A stretch of 64,000 nt of DNA from Crocodylus rhombifer. Lineage: Eukaryota; Chordata; Crocodylia; Crocodylidae. Numbering within the stretch: position 1 is the first letter of the stretch; each line of letters opens with the position of its first letter. Shown here one piece after another: positions 56,401 through 64,000 of the stretch. The position numbers were made by a program, and so were the translations under genes. The notes below the pieces were generated by a model that worked only from the letters and a program-made list of their open reading frames with translations, was not told where the DNA came from and did not search any database. The stretch is taken from positions 919,097 through 983,096 of the forward strand of contig JAVSML010024622.1 in the NCBI GenBank assembly GCA_038503035.1, read 5' to 3'.

Positions 56401-59400
56401 CTGTGGGTTGTCATATGACCTAAACATCCTTGTATTTAGTCTAAAACAAAAGGTTTGGTGTAATAGGTTTATCGGTGAAAGAGTGCTTTTGCTAGTCTAG
56501 ATGGTACCAGTTTGCCGAACGAAACGCTACACTGTCAAAGTACACTTCTCATTGCAGCTCTGTCTACACTAATATTGAACTGGGGCACCTCAAAGCACTG
56601 AACGCTTTGAGCTGAAGTTATTGGGAGCCACCTGGCCCCAGTGAACTACTTCAGTTTCTTTTTCTTTTGTGGCTAGTTCCAGGTGTAGAAATGTAAAGCT
56701 CAGGGTAGAAAAGCAAAATGTTCCTGTTGGACTGCAGCAGAATTCACCCAGTTTGTTTGGGTCTCTTATGCCCATTCATAATTAGAGGGGATAAAACCTG
56801 TTACCATTCTGATTGCTTTACTTTGTCATGTGGTACAACTTCTGGATGTGTCAGGAGAACTCTAAGCATCTTCAGACTGGCTAGTCCAGGCAGACAGCTC
56901 TGTTCTATATTGCAAATCAAAGTCACCTTGGATCATGGGACACTTGCTGCTCTGTTCTAACTTGTTCCATGAAGCTGCATATCCTTCTGTAGTCCGTAAA
57001 ACGAGGGGCTCTTCCCAGCCTGCCCTGCACAGATCTGGGGGCACAAGCCCCCTTCCCGTGCCCTCCCAGACGAGCGTCAAGAGCAGTGGGCCCCAGCCCC
57101 TGCCCCAGCCCCACTCCTCCCTCACCATGGGGCCTTGATCTGCACTCCCCCATACCCCTTCCCTCACCCTTCCCCTTCCATCACGCTAGACTGACCAGCT
57201 ACACGCAACTCTCCAAGCTGCTGGGCTGATATCGGAAATTGGATCAGTACTGGCCAATATACCTCCTTAAAAATCAACTATCGGTATCGGCCCCAAAAAT
57301 CTCTATTGGTGCATCCCTAGCCTGGTCCAGTAAAAGATTACAGAAAACTCCCTGTTGTGCTTGTACAGTTCCTGGACCATTGCAGCTACAACAACATTTC
57401 AGTCCTTTGCCTTATTGAATCAGATGCTTTTCTTTTTGGACCCTGTTTGCCTCCCTGCGTTAAGGAAACGCTACTTTTTTATGAAAGACAAGTCTATAAT
57501 AGCATTTTTGTGTTCAGGCTTTGTTCGCAGAGCAATTACACACTTTCTATTTTTGTTCTATGCCCTCATCCTATCCCCAAATGGGAAGGGGAAAGTATTG
57601 GTAGATCATCAAACCCAGCTGACTGTCATGTGGACAGTTATAACAATGTTTTCACATTTGTGGACTACTGAGTTATCAGGGTATGGCCATCTTTATACAA
57701 AACTCAGTAGTATGTTAATGTTAGGGTTTCCTGGAGTTTGGCCATTTCAGAGGGGCGGTCCTGGGTGGCAAGCTGCATAAAAGGGTTTACAGGCTGCATT
57801 TGGCCAGCAGGCCACACTTTTTTGGGAAGCCCCTGTTCTTTTATCCAAAGGATCCCTAAACAAATCCCAGAGTGTAGCTAATGGTACATTTACAAAAATC
57901 CAACTTCTAATTCAACTTCTAAACAGAAGTGTTTTTTACTTTTCCACAATTCTCCCTTTCCCTTACCTCCGCAACACACAGAGGTAAGTTTGAGAGAAAC
58001 CTGTACCAAAGCATGGAAGTTTAAGTACCACAATATTCTCTTCTTGTTGTATACCTTTCTGTTTGCATAATGTAGAATCTTTAAACATTTGAGGGTGACA
58101 TTTGCCCTTCTGTAGTGGATCTGCATGAGGCATTGTATACAAAAGTCATGCCCTGTAAATCGGGGTGTAAATAGTATATGGAGGGTATGGATAATCATAT
58201 ACTTTGCTTCAAAAGGGGAGGGGGAGCTTCTGCTTTGGAGCACTACAGAAGCTGTTAGGTTGTAACTTTTAGATGTTCAGGAGCTAGTAGCCATACAAGT
58301 GTAGCAAAACTTGCCCCAACTTTGGTGCTGCTTAAAGCTGGGATGATTTTGCCACAGGCTTCTTATTGCTGCAGGCTCATGCACAGGTAATGGTTACAGC
58401 ATAATACCTGTTTGACAGTCCCCAGCTTTCCTCACCTTCCTTCCATCTTCCTCTGCTCCTTTTTTGAAACTGCTACATTTGTACATTTGTCCATATACAG
58501 TCTTATACAGGTCTTCCACAAAGGGAGGTGTCTCTTTTTAAAAATCTTCTGCCCTTGTCCTATATGGTGCAGATTTGAGGCAGAAAAGTTATTCTGCTCC
58601 TATAGCTAAAAAAAAAAGGAGCCAGATGACCCGCTTCTGGAAATGGAACACATAAATACTTTATAATGAAGAGTAGATCATCTAACTTCTGCTTCCTTTA
58701 TAAAGCAGTTGATTTATCCTGAAAATATTGAGTAGTTCTTACTTTTTCTGAATGTGTCAGTTGTTAGCAATGTTAACCAAAAGGGATATCTCTTATCTAA
58801 CTAGGGTGCAAAGAGGCTTTGAAGGAAGAGAGCAGACTTCCTCTCCAGTACAAGAACAAAATAGGGGGCGAGGAGGAGGAAGAGCCATCAACAGTTTAAA
58901 CACTTTTTTCTCTTTCTGCCAGTCCTCTAATGTAAGGACAATAACACAGATTAAGTTTTCACAAGTTAAATGTGTTCTTTGCTTATCTGTGGGGTCAATC
59001 AGAAAAAGGCAAATGAGCTGCAGCAATCTGACTCTCTTGATAGGTATGCAAAGTAAGGGAAATTTAAATCTTTTTAGAAATTGCACAATATGCAAAAAAG
59101 AATCTCCCTGGGAATCTGTCTTAATGCTCAAATTACAAGACATGAGCTCTTTCATGTTATTGAACTGTGGGTGGCTTGAGATCTGTTTAGGGAAGTGCTA
59201 ATGCCCTTGTTTGCTTATCTCTGGGGACTCCGACTGCAGATTGGACTACCTGGTCCAGCACAAGGGCTTGTATTTACCCTGCCATATGTAAGCTTTCAAG
59301 TCGCCTAAAAACTGAAAAGAGAGACAGATTTCTCTGACTATTGTGACAACTTATAAAGCATGAGCAAGACTCTCCATTTCATAAAGCCCATTAGACCACA

Positions 59401-62400
59401 ATATTTTACGTTTTCAAATAAAATCTCATGACTTGCAAAGGTGGGGAAGTTGAAATGCTTTTTCTTTTCTCCAATAGTGTTTAAGGAAAGGCCTAAATAT
59501 CCTCCAAGTCAGGCTCAAGCATTTCTTCGAGACCAGCCTCCTGAGGGCTACTCCTATAAGCAATCGATAATTAACCTGTTCAGAAATGTTCCTTTTGTGC
59601 TTTTGCTGATAAGCTATGGTAAGTGGTATTGTATGACTTTGCAGCCCATCTGAGGGCAGGAGTGTGGGGATCCTGTGCAAGGAAGCACATATGCCCCCAC
59701 ACTTCTCTGCTTCCCAGATGCATGCTCCTGTGACTGCATCCCCTTCCCACCCTTAGCCTACACTATCTGCTCCACCTCCCACACTCAACAGGGATAGAGC
59801 CAGGGTGTCCTGGCTCCTAGCCACACCCCTGCTTACAGCACTCTAGCAGCAAGTCAGTGCTGTGCAGATCAGAGACTGTATTGACCCTTAATTTGGGACC
59901 ACACACAGCATGTTCCAACTTGAGACCACATAGTCTGTAGATCTGACGTCATAAGGGTAATGTTCAACAAAGCCCTTACTGTTATGAAAAACATTCACAT
60001 GCGAGGGCTTTCACTTGCCTGTGTCCATCTTTGGCTTGGTGAACTTGGATCTCCAAACCTGTCAACCTAATTCTCTTCATTTAGCCAAGTAGTGGCTTGG
60101 AAGCAGATCTCTGAAAGCCTGAGGACAGGTTATAGAGATGTGATAAGCATAGAAACAGAAATAAAAAAAATGTGTGCAGTAACTAGATATCAGACTGGTA
60201 GCTTGAATATCTATATCGGGGTCGGCAACCCCTGACACACGTGCCAAGCTTGGAATGCGATGCCATTTTGCTTGGTATGCCGCAGCCAGCCCTGGCTCCA
60301 GAAAGCTGCTGCCAGTGACAGCCCAGGCTGCTCCGAGTAGGGCTTGCAGTGTCCCAGCTTCTGGGGATCCCGGCTGGCAGCAGCTCCCCAGAGTCGGGGA
60401 GGCTCCAAACAGCTGTGCCAGCTCTGCACTGGTGCGTTCAGGTGCTCCTCTGAACGGGCAGTGGGGGCGGGGCCTGAGGTAGCGCAGTCCCAGTCTCTCC
60501 TCCGCTCCTGCCACAGAGGTGATAAGCACAGCTGTTTGTAGCCAGCCTGCTGCTTGTGAGCCCGGGCTGGCTACAAACAGCTGTGCTGGGCTCATCACCT
60601 CTGTGCCGAGAGTGGGGGAGAGACTGGGGCTGTGTGCCTCAGGCCCCTCCCCCACCGCCTGCTCCAAGGCACACCTGCATGCGCTGGTGTGGAGCTGATG
60701 CTGGAGCCTGGCACAGCTGTTTGGAGCCTCCCGACTGCAGCTGCCCTGGCTCTTGGGAGCTGCTGCCAGCTGGGATCCCAGGGTGCTTCCAGCAGGCAGC
60801 TGGGACGCTGCAAGTCCTGCTTGGAGCAGCCCAGGCTCCAGCAGCTACCCAGAGCCGGAGTAGCTGCTGGCATCCACAGAGCCTGGGTGGGGGGCCAGGG
60901 GCTGTGGGTGGGGAGCAAGGGGCACAAGCAGGGCATCCTGCTATGTACCCCTTGCCCTCGTTTTGTTTTTCTGCCATGGCATTAAAACTAAGACACTTTT
61001 TCCAAAGGGTGCCATGAGTCTACTATGGGGTACCTTGAGTTTGAGAACCACTCATTAAAAAAAAGAAGATTATCTTACTTATTTCTGACAGTTATTTTTA
61101 TGACACGGTATAGTATAGAGTGTACATCACCTTGTCTTTTTGTTTTAGGTATCATGACAGGAGCGTTTTATTCCATTTCCACATTATTAAACCAAATGAT
61201 AATAGCTCATTATCCAGTAAGTGGTATTTTTTTTTTTTTATTTTTACCTTGGCTCCTTTGCCTTTCTTTAACTGTATGGATGGCATGTAGAATTGGTGTT
61301 CCGTATGTCTGAAATGCTTCAGTGAGTAGGGATTAAGCATTTTCTTTGTATTTTGAAAATGTCTTATGCCATATAGATATTGAATGATAAATTGTTGATG
61401 TTGTACTTATGATAGTTAAAGAGGACTGAGCCAGAGTCCCTGAATAGAAGTAAATGTATTAAAACAGTATCTAAATATCTGTTATAAGGGAGAAGAAGTG
61501 AATGCTGGGAGGATTGGCTTGACCCTGGTAGTAGCGGGAATGGTTGGTTCCATAATCTGTGGTTTGTGGCTGGATTACACAAAAACATACAAGTAAGTGG
61601 TGATGAGTGGGTTGGGCAAGGGTAAAGCAGATGCAAGGCTGTTTGGGAAAATGCTCTATTTTGTCATTTTAAAACATACACATTTATTTTTTTGTTTTGA
61701 CTGAAGGGGAGAAACTAATGGCTAAATAAAGTATATTCCTGATCTTTCATCAGCTTCGAGGAAATGCTGTGATGAAGACTCTGGTTACAGTCTGAAACTG
61801 TCTCATTGGGTTCTGCCCACCAGAAGTGTGATAGAGCTGGGTTGAGCTCCGCACTAACAGGGAGTAAGGGAATGGTGACTTTTAAGGAGTGTTTGTCACT
61901 TTCTGTGCCTGGAACATGTGTAGTGCAATTTTAGCAAAATAGGAGAGACATCTCTGAATGGGAGGGAAGGTGGTACTGCCAGGATCTTTTATTCCAGCTC
62001 TGACTTGTGAGATTCATTCTCTGGGAGAACATATAGGCTCAGGTCCCACACTATTGTCATTTTGTAAAATAAGAGTTTAATTGAAAGATCAATTTTTGAA
62101 TCATCTTCTGTTTTAACGAGCCCGAACCTTGTATAATTTGGGTAGTATGCACAGGACAGAATACTGTTACAGGACACAATTCTGTTGTGTATCATGCTGT
62201 GGCACATTGCAAAATTGCACAAGGCAAATGTGAACTGTATAGTTTTTGAGGTTTGTGCTTTGTTGTTTGTTTGCTTTTAATCCCTTCCCAACCAAGAACT
62301 CTTGATCTTAGGATAGAGTTCTTCTTTCAGTGACTCTTTCTTATAAAATGTGGATATTACTTTTAATAGCCCTAATGGATATTAAGCTGTTCAGTGGTTG

Positions 62401-63320
62401 CTTGCCTGCATATGGATTATCTTCTAACCAGTGAGTTTCGTGTCTCAGTTTTTCAGACTATAACCATTAATACAGTTTTTTTTAAATTAATAGTGAAATC
62501 AAAATCATCCTTAAGATGAGCAATGCATTCTAACTGGGCCTGCTTGTCTTTGTTTCTTAACTGAATTTTAACTACTCTTAGTACCAGTGTTCAGCTTGGG
62601 TGCTGGAACTATGGTTTGTTATACACTTCAGCAGTGTGGTTCAGGAGGTAAAACAAAGAAGGGAAGTAGAAAGGCCTTGAGCTACTAGCTGGCACAATTG
62701 ATTTATCATCTGCACAAGGCACTCAGCCCCTTTATTCAAGGCCCAAGATACTATATGATAGTGGTGCTTAACCTTTTGTCCCTGTGGGCTGGATGAATGG
62801 CACAGGGCCAGTCTGTGGACTGTATCTGCAGGGCACCTTCTAGATCCTGCCCCCTACTGCCTGATCAAGCACATGGGAGGACCATACTTTCTGGCCTTCT
62901 GGGCTCCACACGGGTCCAGACAATTTGGCAGCAGGGAAGTGGCAATTAATCCTGCCAGTGCTCTCCAGCTGCCACAGTTTTGGACCCATGGGGAGCACTC
63001 CTGTTCTATGAGGGGTGGGGGGGAAGAGTGGGTAGGGAAGGGTCTGGTTCTCCCTGAATTGCATGGTATCGCCGAGTCAAAACTGCTTCAAGCAGCTTGA
63101 AAAAATCATGGTATTTCAGTTGTAGTAAAGACAAGAGTCCTATAGATATATGTGATGTCTGGCAGTATGCACTTTCTTTGTTTTAATAACATATGAATTT
63201 TATTTGCAGACAGACAACTTTGATGGTTTACATTCTTTCTTTTATTGGAATGATCGTATTTACTTTCACCCTCAACCTTGGATATCTCGTGGTAGTGTTT
63301 GTGACCGGAGGAGTACTTGG
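46869..63320 (+). CDS. FLVCR1: FLVCR1, exons 1-6 of a gene that continues beyond the window
   Basis: Six exons with consistent phases: 46,869-47,465, 55,891-56,035, 59,478-59,618, 61,149-61,216, 61,489-61,592 and 63,210-63,320. Together they encode 388 codons plus two bases of a 12-helix major-facilitator protein. The family member is FLVCR1 (SLC49A1), a plasma-membrane choline and ethanolamine transporter, earlier described as a heme exporter and as the receptor of a feline leukaemia virus subgroup. FQWIQYSI and [14 protein letters not shown] favour FLVCR1 over FLVCR2. No stop or frameshift was found. The C-terminal helices are in exons to the right of the window. Confidence 0.95.
47466..49735 (+). 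other. FLVCR1: FLVCR1 intron 1, left part, with G/T-rich minisatellite
   Basis: Bases 47,505-47,870 are a degenerate minisatellite of gtgggtgt and ctgggt units; long ORFs on both strands there reflect composition only. A purine-rich stretch (47,900-48,420) follows. At 49,505-49,690 is an interspersed repeat (gttagcctgaagtgaaatag … ctgatgaagtagcctctg … gtgccatgctgc) related to 3169-3260. Confidence 0.7.
49736..52735 (-). mobile_element. CR1 LINE of a second subfamily, antisense in FLVCR1 intron 1
   Basis: On the minus strand: endonuclease ([13 protein letters not shown] near 52,460; [22 protein letters not shown] near 51,950) and RT ([91 protein letters not shown]). RT is open for 404 codons (50,161-51,375). 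A frame change near 50,190 and stops in the endonuclease part inactivate it. Residue choices differ throughout from the other CR1 copies here. The tail is at 49,736 (aatcatagaatcatagaag on the plus strand). The 5' limit is approximate. Confidence 0.92.
52784..53010. mobile_element. Degraded copy of the 11.4-kb hAT-like MITE
   Basis: It shares ttttagactcaRg, gaRaaattcttctgtt, gtcaRaat and ttcctRttgg with 11,367-11,620 in the same order and orientation. Only the left end is recognisable; the right end has decayed. Confidence 0.55.
53220..54074. mobile_element. hAT-like non-autonomous element, about 855 bp
   Basis: The left end AGGGGTGCGCCAATAGAGG and the right end (reverse complement AGGATGCACCAATACA) form short inverted repeats of the AGGGRTGCACCRATA type common in hAT elements. 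Both ends hold ccgatttccaatacagc and tatcRgc repeats. The GC-rich interior has chance ORFs on both strands and no transposase. No clear 8-bp duplication remains. A partial relative ends at 57,318. Confidence 0.6.
54075..55890 (+). other. FLVCR1: FLVCR1 intron 1, right part
   Basis: Bases 54,225-54,280 are the inverted counterpart of 11,618-11,665 (gcaactctaccctg … gcctgactt), an unassigned repeat fragment. The rest is AT-rich intron ending in the acceptor tttctttttacag. Confidence 0.6.
55891..56035 (+). CDS. FLVCR1: FLVCR1 exon 2
   Basis: 145 nt from acceptor cttttctttttacag to donor gtaagt. It encodes [20 protein letters not shown] and then a helix ending ILFLITGV. Phase is 0 at the start and 1 at the end, matching exon 3. 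A strongly conserved family segment. Confidence 0.95.
56036..59477 (+). other. FLVCR1: FLVCR1 intron 2
   Basis: Contains a partial hAT-like element from about 57,000 to 57,318 (right end TATTGGTGCATCCCT), related to 53,220-54,074. No exon or RNA gene was found in the rest. Confidence 0.7.
59478..59618 (+). CDS. FLVCR1: FLVCR1 exon 3
   Basis: 141 nt from acceptor cttttctccaatag to donor gtaagt. It encodes the central cytosolic loop [17 protein letters not shown] and [18 protein letters not shown], leading into the seventh helix. Phase is 1 at both junctions. The KxKPxYPPSxAQ motif is diagnostic of FLVCR proteins. Confidence 0.96.
59619..61148 (+). other. FLVCR1: FLVCR1 intron 3 with large inverted repeat
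   Basis: Intron with a GC-rich fold-back at 60,285-60,865 (separate entry). The flanks carry repeat ends tcggggtcggcaacccctg (60,217) and gagtttgagaaccactc (61,036), typical of hAT-like MITEs. Confidence 0.7.
60285..60865. repeat. Long imperfect inverted repeat (arms about 260-300 bp)
   Basis: The left arm (60,285-60,548) is matched in inverse orientation by 60,560-60,865 around a spacer of roughly 12 nt. Paired segments include cagaggtgataagcacagct / agctgtgctgggctcatcacctctg, ggctccaaacagctgtgcca / tggcacagctgtttggagcc and ggatcccggctggcagcagct / agctgctgccagctgggatcc. It probably represents two copies of one repeat inserted head to head, or a fold-back element. Confidence 0.75.
61149..61216 (+). 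CDS. FLVCR1: FLVCR1 exon 4
   Basis: 68 nt between acceptor cttgtctttttgttttag and donor gtaagt. It encodes [20 protein letters not shown] then HYP. TGAFYS(V/I)STLLNQM is a conserved FLVCR1 helix. The exon ends in phase 0. Confidence 0.96.
61217..61488 (+). other. FLVCR1: FLVCR1 intron 4
   Basis: 272 bp of AT-rich intron with a T-run near the donor. The acceptor (atctgttataag) has a weak pyrimidine tract. Confidence 0.85.
61489..61592 (+). CDS. FLVCR1: FLVCR1 exon 5
   Basis: 104 nt encoding [20 protein letters not shown] then [14 protein letters not shown]. The start follows a weak acceptor and the donor is gtaagt. GEEVNAGxIGLT and [10 protein letters not shown] are conserved in FLVCR1. The final codon is completed by exon 6. 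Confidence 0.95.
61593..63209 (+). other. FLVCR1: FLVCR1 intron 5
   Basis: No exon or complete element was recognised. Several GT-rich and T-rich tracts. Confidence 0.7.
63210..63320 (+). CDS. FLVCR1: FLVCR1 exon 6
   Basis: 111 nt from acceptor ttttatttgcag to donor gtaagg. It encodes [20 protein letters not shown] then [17 protein letters not shown], two membrane helices. The last codon is split. Later exons (beginning with the GFFMTGY-type segment) should lie right of the window. Confidence 0.95.
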
Positions 63321-64000
63321 GTAAGGAACAAAAGGGAAGGCCTATTGTGATCCTAATTTAGGCAGTATTTGAGACTTGTCTAATCTGCTGTTGTCTCTCT
63401 CACTGAAGGACAACCCCCATACATCTGTTATGCAGCCTGTCTTCTGTTATAGAAATGGTGAAGCATGTTCTTGTTTCTTTTAAAACAGCAGAAATCTAGA
63501 GCAACTCAGCTGATGCCTGTGAATTTACTCACATGGTTATACTCATGCAGTCACATTTTCTTGTCTACTGCTATAACAAGAGATCATACTTGAGTCTGCC
63601 TTATAGGCCTGATTCAAACCTGCTGAAAGACGTGTCATTCTTTTGCCTTTGGGCTGTGGAACAGGCCCTGTGTAAACCTAAGTGAAGGGGATTGAATCTA
63701 AGCTCACTGATTTGTCTGTGATTTATCTTTTGGTAGCACTTAAAATATTCTCAGCATACCCCAAATGCAGAGGAAGGTGAAGTCCTTGTCCCAAAGTATA
63801 TAGTTTGGAAACGTTAAGAAGGGTGGAACAAAAGGATGCAATCAATATACAAGCAAAATATTTACGGTGAACTTCTGCTGTTAGTCTTCTAACTTTCAGT
63901 TTAAAAACTGAAGTATGCTAAACTTCCATTCCCCCCTCCAGTCATTTTGCTGCTTGAGTTTCCCCAGTGCAACAGTATTCTCCAGATTAGAATGCCATAC
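63321..64000 (+). other. FLVCR1: FLVCR1 intron 6, start
   Basis: No further FLVCR1 exon appears before the window ends. Confidence 0.75.

Noticed and set aside
60077..61017. Several 100-200 codon ORFs on both strands
   Set aside because: They fall in the GC-rich inverted repeat of FLVCR1 intron 3 and mirror each other across the palindrome.
46869..63320. Assignment to FLVCR2 instead of FLVCR1
   Set aside because: Helix 1 reads FQWIQYSI and the next loop [14 protein letters not shown], as in FLVCR1. The upstream TATDN3-like exons also fit the FLVCR1 locus.

Overview
This is vertebrate nuclear DNA: widely spaced exons with GT/AG splice sites, a CpG-island promoter, many CR1 LINEs, MITEs, and a gammaretrovirus-like endogenous retrovirus (ERV). 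The abundance of several CR1 types, some with long open reverse-transcriptase frames, together with archosaur/turtle-style interspersed repeats, points to a sauropsid. A crocodilian seems most likely, with turtle as the alternative. This is inference, not a database match.

Layout. (1) 1-17.2 kb, plus strand: scattered exons recognisable as TATDN3 (TatD-family metal-dependent hydrolase). Several carry signs of decay, and the gene may be a pseudogene here. A minus-strand CR1 (6.25-7.9 kb) and a hAT-type MITE (11.37-11.62 kb) interrupt it. (2) 17.5-19.6 kb: an unclassified G-rich block, then a fold-back hAT-like MITE. (3) 20,123-29,727: a complete minus-strand provirus with two LTRs, a 4-bp target duplication (CAAG), a tRNA-Lys-type primer binding site, broken gag/pro/pol, an uninterrupted 483-codon env, and a CR1 inserted into pro-pol. 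(4) 29.7-36 kb: no gene seen; holds an 850-bp TIR element flanked by TAG. (5) 36.2-40.8 kb: a near full-length decayed CR1 with a second CR1 tail inside it. (6) 41.5-42.1 kb: a CR1 tail, then a second, internally deleted provirus of the same ERV family on the plus strand (42,109-45,789; target duplication GCTC). (7) 46.5 kb to the end, plus strand: FLVCR1 (SLC49A1). Its GC-rich promoter and exons 1-6 are present and the remaining exons lie beyond the window. Introns 1-3 hold an antisense CR1 of a second subfamily, two hAT-like elements and a large inverted repeat.

The two host genes, TATDN3 and then FLVCR1 on the same strand, match the order known in human 1q32. Everything between them here is transposon-derived or unassigned. 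I found no convincing unknown multi-gene system. The observations most worth follow-up are the intact env beside a broken gag-pol, the retained TAG between gag and pro, the deletion-derived RNase H-integrase ORF that begins inside an LTR, and the apparent decay of TATDN3.
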